Part shown: piece after piece, positions 1-8,039 of the stretch
How the letters are laid out: every line of letters begins with the position of its first letter
Position numbering within the stretch: the first letter of the stretch is position 1
Assembly: GCF_027587195.1 (NCBI RefSeq)
Contig: NZ_JAPDDP010000010.1
Coordinates: 1 to 64,000, forward strand
Direction of reading: 5' to 3'
DNA: 64,000 nucleotides
DNA from: Solirubrobacter phytolaccae
GTDB taxonomy: Bacteria; Actinomycetota; Thermoleophilia; Solirubrobacterales; Solirubrobacteraceae
Notes under the pieces: model-generated
Seen by the model: only the letters and a program-made list of their open reading frames with translations
Told to the model about the DNA's origin: nothing
The model's database searches: none
Made by a program: the position numbers and the translations under genes

Positions 1-129
1 GCCTACGACGTGCTCGCGCCCGTGTACGACCTCGTCACGGCGGGGCACGATCATGCGGCGTGGCCGGGCGTGGCGTCGCGCGGGGCGAGACCGGGCGTGG
101 CGTGGCCGGGCGTGGCGTGGCCGAGCGGG
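1..129 (+). pseudogene. Window-edge fragment resembling the N-terminus of a class I SAM methyltransferase
   Basis: Reading frame 1 opens with AYDVLAPVYDLVTAGHDHAAW, read from position 1 to about 63. That resembles the N-terminal segment (YDxLAxxYDxLTAGxDHxxW) of class I SAM-dependent methyltransferases. The similarity ends abruptly where GC-rich repeats begin near 58, and the frame then simply runs antisense to the TetR-hotdog gene. The glycine-rich SAM-binding motif expected 30-40 residues downstream is absent. This could be a truncated remnant, or the tail of a gene that starts to the left of the window. The identification rests on about 20 residues, so it is tentative. Confidence 0.25.
64..118. 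repeat. Short GC-rich repeat, CCGGGCGTGGCGT three times
   Basis: The 13-mer CCGGGCGTGGCGT occurs at 64-76, 91-103 and 106-118. The last two copies form a 15-bp tandem unit. The array lies directly behind the 3' end of the TetR-hotdog gene, at the point where the methyltransferase-like similarity stops. It looks like slippage-generated sequence or a recombination scar. Confidence 0.8.
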
Positions 130-1074
130 TCATCGCGTCAGCCCTTCGCGCTCGCCGGCCGTGAGCGCGCGGCCCGGCACCTCGAGCGTGGTCGCGCCCT
201 CCACGCCGATGCCGTCCGCGGTCGTGATCGTCTCGCGCGTGCGAAAGCTCGCCCGGCCGACGCTGTCCAGCGCGCAGGTCACGGTCACGTCGTCGCGGCC
301 CAGCGGGCGCACGTAGCGGACGGCGACATGGGTGACGACGGCCTCGGGCACGCGGTCGCCGAGCCAGGCGGTCCGCGCCTCCTCCAGAAACGTGAACAGC
401 ACGGCGGGGTCGACGACACCGCGCGCGTCCAGATCCCGCGCCCGCACCGAGAGCTCCACGCGGTGCTCCGCCACGACGCGGGGCGCGACGAACACGGGCG
501 GAGCGGGCAGCGCGACGCCCAGCTCGAGCTCGGCCATCCGGCGCGCCCAGGCGGCCGCGCGGGCCGGCGGGACGTCCTCGCCGTGGACGGTCGCGTGCAG
601 GCCGATCCCGTCGATCACGGCGACGAGCCGCGCGGCGGTGTCCTGCACGTCGTCGCACTCCCAGCAGCCCTGGCGCACGCCGTCGGCCAGCACTTCGGCG
701 AGCACCGCGCGCCAGCCGATGTCGAAGCGTCCGAGGGTGTCGCGCACGAGCGGCGAGTGCACCGAGGAGCCCCACGCGTCGACCCACAGCCGCCACGAGG
801 CGGCGTCGGCCCACTCGGACTGGTCCAGGTAGGCCGCGAGCCGGTCCGCCGGGCTCTCGAAGCGCCGCGAGATCGCCTCCAGCGCGTCCAGGTCCTCGCG
901 CGCCGCGGCCGCGAACGCCTCCGCGACGACCTCGTCCTTGGACCCGAAGTGGTAGTTGAGCAGCCCTAGAGACGCGCCGGCCTCGCGCGTGATCGTTCCC
1001 ACCGTCGCCGCCGCGAAGCCGTCACGACCGATGACGCGGCGGGCCGCGCCGAGCAGCTCTTCGCGCCGCCTCAC
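130..1074 (-). CDS. TetR-family regulator fused to a hotdog (acyl-CoA thioesterase-like) domain
   Basis: The predicted product has 314 residues. Residues 1-50 form a TetR helix-turn-helix (the segment around GLLNYHFGSKDEVV is typical), and residues 60-190 match a BetI-type TetR ligand domain. Residues about 204-300 then continue as a hotdog domain of the 4-hydroxybenzoyl-CoA thioesterase type, with the RARDLDARGVVDPAVLFTFL signature and an acidic residue at the usual catalytic position (D216). Classical TetR proteins end near residue 200, so this is a fusion. Its GTG start overlaps the TGA of the ABC ATPase gene by 4 bases, so it is probably translated as the last gene of the Rieske/Pot operon. 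An acyl-CoA or acyl-type effector is an inference. Whether the hotdog part is catalytic or only a sensor cannot be told. Confidence 0.85.
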   Translation of the reverse strand: MRRREELLGAARRVIGRDGFAAATVGTITREAGASLGLLNYHFGSKDEVVAEAFAAAAREDLDALEAISRRFESPADRLAAYLDQSEWADAASWRLWVDAWGSSVHSPLVRDTLGRFDIGWRAVLAEVLADGVRQGCWECDDVQDTAARLVAVIDGIGLHATVHGEDVPPARAAAWARRMAELELGVALPAPPVFVAPRVVAEHRVELSVRARDLDARGVVDPAVLFTFLEEARTAWLGDRVPEAVVTHVAVRYVRPLGRDDVTVTCALDSVGRASFRTRETITTADGIGVEGATTLEVPGRALTAGEREGLTR

Positions 1075-2114
1075 GGCTCCAGCACCCGCAGGCAGTTTGC
1101 GGGCAGGTGCACGCAGACAGGGTCGCCGGACGAGTGCTCCACGGCCTCGCCGTCGTTGGGGACGTCGCAGCGGACCAGCGCGCCGCTCGCCAGCCGCACG
1201 CGCACGTCCTGATGGAAGCCGAGGTAGACGACCGCCTCGACCATCCCCGGCACGCGGTTCTCCCCGCCGGTGCCGTGCGGCTCCAGGCGCACCCGCTCGG
1301 GCCGGATCATCGCCAGCGCGTCCCCCGTTCGCCCGTCGACGTCCGCGCGCAGCGTGAACTCACCGACCCGCAACGCTCCCTCCGACACCGTCGCCGGGAT
1401 GAGGTTCGAGGACCCGAGGAAGTTGGCCACGAACGCCGTGCACGGCTCCTCGTAGAGCACGCGCGGCTCGTCGCACTGCTCGACCTTGCCGCCCTTCATC
1501 ACCGCGACCCGGTCGCTCATCGTTAGCGCCTCGTCCTGGTCGTGGGTGACGTAGACGAACGTGATCTCCAGCGTCTCCTGGATGCGCTTGAGCTCGACCT
1601 GCAGGTCGATCCGCAGGCGCGCATCCAATGCCCCGAGCGGCTCGTCCAGCAACAGCACCGGCGGCTCGAGCACGAGCGCCCGCGCCAGCGCGACCCGCTG
1701 CTGCTGGCCGCCGCTCAACTGCCCCGGCCGCCGCTCGGCGAGGTGCCCGAGTTGCACGAGCTCCATCGCCTCGCCCACCCGGCGCGCGACTTCGCTCTTC
1801 GACACCCGCTTGTACTTCAAGCCGAACGCGACGTTCTCCGCCACGCTCATGTGCGGGAACAGCGCGTACGACTGGAAGACCGTGTTGACGGGCCGTTTGT
1901 GCGGCGGCCGGCGCGCGATGTCGTCGCCGTCGAGCGTGATCGCGCCGCCGTCCAGCCGCTCGAAGCCGGCGATGAGCCGCAGCGTGGACGTCTTCCCGCA
2001 GCCTGAAGGCCCGAGCAGCGTGAAGAACTCGCCGTGCGCGATCTCCAGCGACACGTCGTCGACGGCCAGCACGTCGCCGTAGCGCTTGACCAAGTGATCG
2101 AGGACGAGGCTCAC
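1071..2114 (-). CDS. potA: ABC transporter ATP-binding protein, spermidine/putrescine (PotA) type
   Basis: This 347-residue ATPase would power uptake by the two permeases encoded just upstream. Walker A is GPSGCGKT at residues 35-42. It is followed by the Q-loop (VFQSYALFPHM), the LSGGQQQR signature, Walker B with DEPLGALD, and the switch histidine in THDQDEAL. The C-terminal 100 residues form a TOBE domain, as in PotA/FbpC-type ATPases. The GTG start at 2114 overlaps the stop of the upstream permease gene (GTGA). The coding frame stays open further upstream, but that part only shadows the permease. The substrate cannot be read from the ATPase, and the operon context argues for an amine. Confidence 0.93.
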   Translation of the reverse strand: MSLVLDHLVKRYGDVLAVDDVSLEIAHGEFFTLLGPSGCGKTSTLRLIAGFERLDGGAITLDGDDIARRPPHKRPVNTVFQSYALFPHMSVAENVAFGLKYKRVSKSEVARRVGEAMELVQLGHLAERRPGQLSGGQQQRVALARALVLEPPVLLLDEPLGALDARLRIDLQVELKRIQETLEITFVYVTHDQDEALTMSDRVAVMKGGKVEQCDEPRVLYEEPCTAFVANFLGSSNLIPATVSEGALRVGEFTLRADVDGRTGDALAMIRPERVRLEPHGTGGENRVPGMVEAVVYLGFHQDVRVRLASGALVRCDVPNDGEAVEHSSGDPVCVHLPANCLRVLEP

Positions 2115-2929
2115 CGCATCAGCCCCGACAGGCTCTCCGGCCGGCGCCGGAACACGAGCCACGCGAGCGCGAGCGCCGCCAAAGACAGGACCAGCATGAT
2201 CGTCGCCAGCGCGTTCAAGGCCGGCGTCGGCGCCGCGCGGGCGGACGAGTAGATCCGCATCGGCACGGTCGTCGTGTCGGCGCCGCTGGCCATGTACTGC
2301 GCGACCACGAAGTCGTCGATGCTCAGCGCGAACACCGTCAGCAGCGACGCCGCGATCGCCGGGCCGAGCAGCGGCAGCAGCACGCGCTTCAAGACCTGCC
2401 ACGGCGGCGCGCCGAGGTCCGCGGCCGCCTCTTCCACATCGTTGCCGATCATCACCAGCCGCCCGCGCACGATCAGCACGACCCACGAGATCGAGAACGT
2501 CACGTGCCCGATCACCTGCGCGGTCGTGCCGAGCCCGATGAACCCGAACGCGCTCGTGAACAGCAGGAAGAGCCCAACCGCGAACACGAGCTCCGGCGTC
2601 ACCAAAGGCAGCAGCATCAGCACGTTCGAGACGCCGCTCCCCCGCCCGCGCCAGCGCTGTAGGCCGATCGCCAGCGCGGTCCCGAGCGGCACCGCGAGCA
2701 GCATCGCGAGCCCGGCCAGCACCAACGAGTGCTCCAGCGCGGCGGCGAGCGTCGGGTCGTTGCGCACCGACAGCGTCGGGTCCGTCCAGAACCAGCGCAG
2801 CGAGAAGCCCTGGCCGCTCGTGCGGGAACGCCCGTCGTTGAACGCGAACCGGATCGCGATCAGCACCGGCAGCAGCGACCAGGCCACATAGACCCAGGTG
2901 ATGACCGGAAGCCAGCGCGGGCGACTCAC
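2111..2929 (-). CDS. potC: ABC transporter permease, PotC type
   Basis: This 272-residue inner-membrane permease has about six hydrophobic segments and a binding-protein-dependent transport loop (EEAAADLGAPPWQVLKRVLLP), the EAA motif that contacts the ATPase. PotC-like features include the segment AASLLTVFALSIDDFVVAQY. The GTG start at 2929 overlaps the stop of the preceding permease gene by 4 bases, and its own stop overlaps the ATPase start. With the PotB-type protein it forms the channel of a Pot-type importer. Confidence 0.93.
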   Translation of the reverse strand: MSRPRWLPVITWVYVAWSLLPVLIAIRFAFNDGRSRTSGQGFSLRWFWTDPTLSVRNDPTLAAALEHSLVLAGLAMLLAVPLGTALAIGLQRWRGRGSGVSNVLMLLPLVTPELVFAVGLFLLFTSAFGFIGLGTTAQVIGHVTFSISWVVLIVRGRLVMIGNDVEEAAADLGAPPWQVLKRVLLPLLGPAIAASLLTVFALSIDDFVVAQYMASGADTTTVPMRIYSSARAAPTPALNALATIMLVLSLAALALAWLVFRRRPESLSGLMR

Positions 2930-3825
2930 GCAGCGCTCTCCCGCCGCAGCTCGCGCAGGTAATAGAGCATGAAGACCAGCAGGAACGCGGACAGCAGCAG
3001 CGTCATCGCGGCGCCGAGCGCCTTGTCCGGCCCACCCTGCACGTAGTTGTTGATCGTGTTGCCGAGCATCGCCGTGCGCGGCGAGCCGCTCATCAGGTCC
3101 GGCGTGTAGTAGTCGCCGAACATCGGCAGCGCGATCAGGACGATCCCGCCGAGCGTCCCCGCCCGGGAGAGCGGCAGGACCACGCGCCGGAACGCGCCGG
3201 CCGAGGATGCGCCCAGGTCCCGAGCCGCCTCGATCAGCCGCTGGTCGATCCGGTCCAGCGACGCGTACAGCGGCAGGATCAGGTACGGCACGTAGCCGTA
3301 GACGAGGCCCATGATCACCGCGATGTGCTGGCCGCCGAGCCAGTCCTCGCCGTCGAGCAGCCCGACTGCCGAGAACAGGGAATCGAGCGACAGCGTGTTG
3401 AGCACGTCCGCCGCGTAGCCGCCCTCCGCGAGCAGGTTCGTCCAGGCGAACATCCGCATCAGGTACGAGATCCAGAACGGCGCGACCAGCAGGATCAGCA
3501 GCGCGGCCTTCGAGCGCCCGGTCGCGTAGCGCGAGACGTAGTAGGCGACCGGATAGCCGATCGCCAGCGACAGCACGACCGCCACGACCACGTAGGCCAG
3601 CGTGCGCACGAACACCGGCCACGTGCGCCCGCCCGGCAGCACGTCCTCCAATGCCTGCAGCAGATATCCGATATTCCAGTCGAGCGGATTCCAGTGCGGC
3701 ACCGGGTCGTAGACGTCGGTGATGTTCCCGAGCCCGACCGCCACCACCGCGTAGAACGCGACGAGGAAGAACGCGGCGAGCCACGCCATCCCGGGAACCG
3801 CCAGGATCGCCCACGCGCGCCGCAT
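2926..3825 (-). CDS. potB: ABC transporter permease, PotB type
   Basis: This 299-residue membrane protein has an N-terminal hydrophobic anchor, a periplasm-facing loop (about residues 32-70) and a core of further transmembrane segments. The EAA loop reads IEAARDLGASSAGAFRRVVL. The segment FGDYYTPDLMSGSPRTAMLG is typical of PotB proteins. The ATG start at 3825 overlaps the stop of the binding-protein gene (ATGA), which fixes the start despite a long open frame upstream. Confidence 0.93.
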   Translation of the reverse strand: MRRAWAILAVPGMAWLAAFFLVAFYAVVAVGLGNITDVYDPVPHWNPLDWNIGYLLQALEDVLPGGRTWPVFVRTLAYVVVAVVLSLAIGYPVAYYVSRYATGRSKAALLILLVAPFWISYLMRMFAWTNLLAEGGYAADVLNTLSLDSLFSAVGLLDGEDWLGGQHIAVIMGLVYGYVPYLILPLYASLDRIDQRLIEAARDLGASSAGAFRRVVLPLSRAGTLGGIVLIALPMFGDYYTPDLMSGSPRTAMLGNTINNYVQGGPDKALGAAMTLLLSAFLLVFMLYYLRELRRESAA

Positions 3826-5102
3826 CAGCCGTTCCGGAACGCACCCCAGGCCTGGTCCCAGCGCCGCCGACCGTCCGCGGTCAGCGCCAGGAACGCGTTG
3901 CCGTTGGCGTAGTCCTCTCGCGTGACCACGCAGTTGCGCAGGTTCTCCGGCAGCACCTGCTGCTCGAACAGCGCGTCCGCGTCGATCTTCGTGATCGGCG
4001 GCTGGTAGCCGACGTACTCGACGAAGTTCTTCAGCGCGACGTCCGGCTGCAGCAGGTAGTTCATGAACCGGTGCGCCATGACGGGCTTGGCGGCGTCGAC
4101 GCCCACGCACATGCAGTCGTTGAACACGGGCCCGCCCGCGCGCTGGTACCAGTAGCTGAGCACGTCGCCGGTCGTGCCCTCGGGCAGGTAGGAGATGACG
4201 GCGTTGAGCATGTCGCCGGACCAGACCTGGTTCATCGTCATCCGCCCGGCGGGCAGCGTCTCGTAGCCGTTGATCGCGACCTTCACGCGTGCGACGTCGT
4301 TGAGCTCGATCAGGTCCTCGGACGCTCGCTCGAGCAGCCCTTCGTCCTCGGTGTTGAGGTTGGTGATCCCGCGGCGCATCAGGGCGAGGCCGAGCCCTTC
4401 GCGCGCGTCGTCGAGCACCGCGACGCGGCCCCGCAACGCCTGCGCCTGCCAGAACGACTCCCAGCCCAGCTCGTTCGGATCGAGATCGCCGATCTGGTCG
4501 TTGCGCCAGCCGATCCCGGTCGTGTAGAGCGTGTACGGCACCGTGTAGCGCGGCCCGACGTCGTAGAACGGCGACTGCACCTCGGGCCACACCTCCTTCG
4601 CCAGGTTCGGCACCAGGTCGAGGTTCAGCGGCTGGATGAGCCGGCGGCCGACCAGCCGCGGCAGGTGGTCGGGCGCGGTGAAGATCACGTCGAACTGGAA
4701 GCGGCCGGTCGAGAGCTTCGTGAACGCCTCGTCGAGCGTCTGGAACGTCGTGACGCGGACGCTCACGCCCTCCTGCTTGCCGAACGCCTGGATGACCTCG
4801 GGGTTCAGGTAGTCGGCGTAGTTGTAGACCTGCAGCTCGCCGCCCTTCTCGGGCGCGCCGGCCTTCACGGCGTCCCCGATCCGCGGCAGCGTCACCGGGT
4901 AGTCACGGCGGGCGAGCGGGATGCCCGCGGCGTCGACCGGCCCGCCCGCCGTCTCGTCCCCCATGATGCCTTTGCCGCCGGTCCCCTCGGCGGTGGCGAC
5001 GGGGGTCGTCGTGTTCTCGCACCCGGCCAGGCTCGCACCGGCGATCACCGCACCGGCCGACGCCAGCAAACCCCTCCGGGAAAGTCCTGAAGACTCGTTC
5101 AA
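3825..5102 (-). CDS. potD: Extracellular solute-binding lipoprotein of a Pot-type ABC importer
   Basis: This 425-residue binding protein should capture the substrate outside the cell and deliver it to the adjacent permeases. The N-terminus combines a twin-arginine motif (S-R-R-G-L-L, residues 8-13) with a lipobox (LAGC, Cys28), so it is predicted to be a Tat-exported lipoprotein. The mature part shows the spermidine/putrescine-binding protein fold (KGGELQVYNYADYLNPEVI; FDVIFTAPDHLPRL; YTVPYTLYTTGIGW). The start appears to be TTG at 5102, 34 bases after the FAD oxidoreductase stop. Binding proteins of this family take polyamines, but also opines, amino-acid derivatives and other cations, so the ligand is open. 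Confidence 0.9.
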   Translation of the reverse strand: MNESSGLSRRGLLASAGAVIAGASLAGCENTTTPVATAEGTGGKGIMGDETAGGPVDAAGIPLARRDYPVTLPRIGDAVKAGAPEKGGELQVYNYADYLNPEVIQAFGKQEGVSVRVTTFQTLDEAFTKLSTGRFQFDVIFTAPDHLPRLVGRRLIQPLNLDLVPNLAKEVWPEVQSPFYDVGPRYTVPYTLYTTGIGWRNDQIGDLDPNELGWESFWQAQALRGRVAVLDDAREGLGLALMRRGITNLNTEDEGLLERASEDLIELNDVARVKVAINGYETLPAGRMTMNQVWSGDMLNAVISYLPEGTTGDVLSYWYQRAGGPVFNDCMCVGVDAAKPVMAHRFMNYLLQPDVALKNFVEYVGYQPPITKIDADALFEQQVLPENLRNCVVTREDYANGNAFLALTADGRRRWDQAWGAFRNG

Positions 5103-5136
5103 GACGGACCGATCCTCGCCGTTTGTGCTTAACGTG

Positions 5137-6735
5137 TCAAGCCCGGCTGAGAACCTTGAACCGGCGTTCAGATCGCCTGCGGTCCTTCAAGACCCGCTGC
5201 GCCGCGTTGTGGCCCGCGGCCGCGATCACACCGCCCCCGGGGTGCGTGCCCGCCCCGCACAGGTAGAGGCCGTGAACGGGGGTCGCGTACCTCGACAGCA
5301 ACGGCGTCGGCCGCATGAACGCCATCTGGTCCAGGCCCTGCTCGCCCTGGAAGATCGAGCCGCCCACCAGGCCGAAGATGCGCTCGAGGTCCGGCGGCGC
5401 GAGCACCTCGTAGGTGATCACGGCGTCGCGGACGTTCGGCGCGTACTGGGCGATCAGGTCCAGGCAGCGCTGCGCGTAGGCCTCGCGCGCACCCTCCGGC
5501 CAGCCGGCCTCGTCGTGCGGGCCGTACTGGGTGAACATCGTCATCACGGTCGTGCCGTCGTCGGTGAGGCTCGGGTCGATCGCCGTCGGCACCTCGACCT
5601 CGATGTACGGACCCTCGGCGGGCACCCCGCGCGTCGCGTCCTGCCAGGCACGCTCGAGGTAGTCGATGCTCGGGCAGATCGCCAGCGAGGTGTGCAGCAG
5701 CCGCTCGTCCGGCAGGTTCGGCGGCTCGGACAGGATCCAGTTGACCTTCACCGAGCCGCCGCGGGAGCGGTAGCGGCGCATGTCCTCGCCGACCTCGTCC
5801 GGGAAGTGCTCGGCGCCGACCAGGTCCAGCACCGTGGTCTTGGGATGCGCGCCGGAGAGGACGATCGGCGCGGAGATCTCCTCGCCGTCTTCCAGCGTGA
5901 CGCCGGTGGTGCGACCGTTCTCGACGTCGATGCTCGCCACGGGCGCGTGCGTGCGCACGACGGCGCCGAACGCCCGCGCACTGCTCGCCAGCGCCTCGGA
6001 GATCGCCCCCATCCCGCCCTTGACGTGGCCCCACGCGCCGCTCTGGCCGTCCAGCTCGCCGAGCTCGTGGTGGAGCAGGTTGTAGGCGGTACCCGGCGTG
6101 CGCGGGCCGGCCCAGACGCCGACCACGCCGGTGGACGCGTAAGCGCCCTTGAGCGCGTCGTTCTCGAACCAGTCGTCGAGCAGGTCGCCGACGGACATCG
6201 TCATCACGCGGTAGAGCTCGTGGAGGCCGCGGCGGGAGAGCCCCGCGGCGCGGCCGGCCTCGCGCAGCAGCTCCATCACGTCGCCCGGCCGCTTGGAGCC
6301 GAGCGCGGGCGGCGGCTTGAGCATCATCGGGCGCAGGACGTTGGCGACGCGCTCCATCATCGCCTCGAAGTCGGCCATCTTGTCCGCGTCGTGCTTGGAC
6401 ACGCGCGCGAGGGACGCGTACGCGGCCTGCTCGTCGTTGTGGAAAAGGATCGGCGTGCCGTCGGCGGCGAACGTGCCGAACGGCGGGTCCAGCGGGATCG
6501 GGTCGTAGCCGAAGCGCTTGAGCTCGAGGTCGCGCACGACCTGTGGCCGGAGCATGCTCACCACGTAGCTCGCTCTCGACACCCGCCGCCCGGGGCTGAT
6601 CTCCTCGGTCACGCAGGCGCCGCCGAGCAGATCCCGGCGTTCCAGGACACACACGCGTAGGCCCGCGCGCGCGAGATACGCCGCTGCCGTCAGCCCGTTG
6701 TGGCCTCCCCCGACCACGATCGCGTCGTAGCTCAT
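5137..6735 (-). CDS. FAD-dependent oxidoreductase, phytoene-dehydrogenase-like (COG1233 type)
   Basis: The product has 532 residues. An N-terminal Rossmann FAD-binding motif (VVGGGHNGLTAAAYLARAG) is followed by LERRDLLGGACVTEE, and the C-terminus has the amine-oxidase/phytoene-desaturase end signature (LYLCGAGTHPGGGVIAAAGHNAA). This places it among carotenoid-desaturase-like oxidoreductases, a family that also includes many uncharacterised amine or alcohol oxidoreductases. No carotenoid gene is nearby. It overlaps the Rieske gene by 4 bases (ATGA), so it more likely acts on the product of that oxygenase or on the imported compound. The substrate is unknown. Confidence 0.88.
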   Translation of the reverse strand: MSYDAIVVGGGHNGLTAAAYLARAGLRVCVLERRDLLGGACVTEEISPGRRVSRASYVVSMLRPQVVRDLELKRFGYDPIPLDPPFGTFAADGTPILFHNDEQAAYASLARVSKHDADKMADFEAMMERVANVLRPMMLKPPPALGSKRPGDVMELLREAGRAAGLSRRGLHELYRVMTMSVGDLLDDWFENDALKGAYASTGVVGVWAGPRTPGTAYNLLHHELGELDGQSGAWGHVKGGMGAISEALASSARAFGAVVRTHAPVASIDVENGRTTGVTLEDGEEISAPIVLSGAHPKTTVLDLVGAEHFPDEVGEDMRRYRSRGGSVKVNWILSEPPNLPDERLLHTSLAICPSIDYLERAWQDATRGVPAEGPYIEVEVPTAIDPSLTDDGTTVMTMFTQYGPHDEAGWPEGAREAYAQRCLDLIAQYAPNVRDAVITYEVLAPPDLERIFGLVGGSIFQGEQGLDQMAFMRPTPLLSRYATPVHGLYLCGAGTHPGGGVIAAAGHNAAQRVLKDRRRSERRFKVLSRA

Positions 6736-7880
6736 CGCAGCGCCTCCAGGTACCGGGAGGCGACCATCTTGTCGAAGGTGTGCACGTCGTCCTCCTGCGT
6801 CGTGTAGCGGCCGGGCGTGAAGCGGCTCGAGGTCATGCCCTGCTGCGTGAGCTGGCACACGTGCCAGTCCTCGCGGTTGACCTGGTCCCAGAAGTCGACG
6901 GCGTCGCTCGGGTCGAAGCCGGGCTCGGCCATCGTCTCCGGCTCGAAGAACCACTCGCACACGACCTCGGTGCGGTCCACGGCGCGCGGCCACAGCGTGT
7001 GCAGCATCACGTAGTCCGGGTGCAGCGAGATCAGCGTGTTCGGGAAGATCAGGAAGTACAGGATCACCCGCTCGTCGACGCCCGCGATCGCGCGGCGGGC
7101 GTGGGTCGCGCCGTCCGTCGACATCGTCTCGACGCCCTCGGAGAGCGTCATCGAGCCGCCGCACCACAGGCCCGAGCCCTCGTAGGTCTCGCCCGTCAGG
7201 TAGTGGCTGAGGCGGTTGAGCTCCGGGTGCACGCCCGGGCAGTGCAGGCACTCGTTGTAGTTCTCGGCGATCGCCTTCCAGTTCGCGCCGACCTCGTAGA
7301 CGACCTTGCGCGCGCGCTTGAGCTCCGGCGTGCGGTAGGCGGCCATGTGGGTCGCGAGGTCGCCGATGTGCGCCTGCGGCGGCGGTGCTTCGCCGGACAG
7401 GTCGAGCAGCACGAGGCCCTCGATCACCGCGAGCCGGACCTCGTGCAGCGCGAAGCACTTCGGGTCGAAGTCCGTCAGGCCCTCGGTGAAGGGGGCATTC
7501 TTGAGCGATCCGTCGAAGCCGTAGCTCCACGCGTGATACGGGCACTGCAGGCGCCGCAGCTGGCCCTCGGGTTCCTCGACGAGGCGCGCGCCGCGGTGCC
7601 GGCAGGTGTTCAGGAACGCGCGCGGTAGGCCGTCGTCGTCGCCGACGACAAGGACGTTTTCCTCGCCGGTTTCCACCCGAATGTATGCACCACGACCGGA
7701 AACCTGATCAACGTGTCCGGCGCAGATCCAGCCGCGCGAGAAGAAGTTGGCACGCTCCCAATCGAGCACCGCTGGGTCCGTGAACGCCGGGCCCGGAAGC
7801 TGCGTGGCTTGCTCGAGCGGCAGCATGGTGCGCTCGAGATCGGCGGCGTAGAGCGGTAGAGACGGATTCGTGACGGCCAT
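6732..7880 (-). CDS. Rieske non-heme iron oxygenase, quaternary-amine (GbcA/CntA-like) type
   Basis: This 382-residue oxygenase large subunit opens the operon. The Rieske [2Fe-2S] ligands are C93-R-H95 and C113-P-Y-H116. The mononuclear iron site is H213 and H218 within NECLHCPGVH, with a probable Asp near residue 340. The residue three before H213, which bridges electron transfer between subunits, is Glu210. Most ring-hydroxylating dioxygenases have Asp there, whereas oxygenases acting on quaternary amines such as carnitine have Glu. A demethylase or monooxygenase acting on a betaine-like compound is therefore inferred. No reductase partner gene is visible nearby. A good ribosome binding site (GGAGG, complement of 7891-7895) lies 10 bases before the ATG. 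Confidence 0.9.
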   Translation of the reverse strand: MAVTNPSLPLYAADLERTMLPLEQATQLPGPAFTDPAVLDWERANFFSRGWICAGHVDQVSGRGAYIRVETGEENVLVVGDDDGLPRAFLNTCRHRGARLVEEPEGQLRRLQCPYHAWSYGFDGSLKNAPFTEGLTDFDPKCFALHEVRLAVIEGLVLLDLSGEAPPPQAHIGDLATHMAAYRTPELKRARKVVYEVGANWKAIAENYNECLHCPGVHPELNRLSHYLTGETYEGSGLWCGGSMTLSEGVETMSTDGATHARRAIAGVDERVILYFLIFPNTLISLHPDYVMLHTLWPRAVDRTEVVCEWFFEPETMAEPGFDPSDAVDFWDQVNREDWHVCQLTQQGMTSSRFTPGRYTTQEDDVHTFDKMVASRYLEALR

Positions 7881-7914
7881 GGCCGAGCGTCCTCCAAGGG
7901 GTTGACCTGCGCGA

Positions 7915-7944
7915 ACCGTATCACGGACTTTGTGCGGCTGGCAA
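7915..7944 (-). promoter_or_regulatory. Candidate promoter of the Rieske/Pot operon
   Basis: On the minus strand, TTGCCA (complement of 7939-7944) and TACGGT (complement of 7915-7920) are 18 bases apart and end 34 bases before the ATG at 7880. Both hexamers are only partial matches to the vegetative consensus. No clear inverted repeat for the TetR-hotdog protein was found in this intergenic region. Confidence 0.35.
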
Positions 7945-8039
7945 CAAGATCAGTTTGGTTCGATTGGCCACTTGACCGCAAGTCTGGACGCTGCTTGGCG
8001 TTTGAGCTTTCCATCCAACGTGCACCCCAGTTAGGCCAC

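Noticed and set aside
10-969. A 319-residue plus-strand frame continuing the methyltransferase-like start
   Set aside because: After about 20 residues it only mirrors the TetR-hotdog gene, which has clear domains on the other strand.
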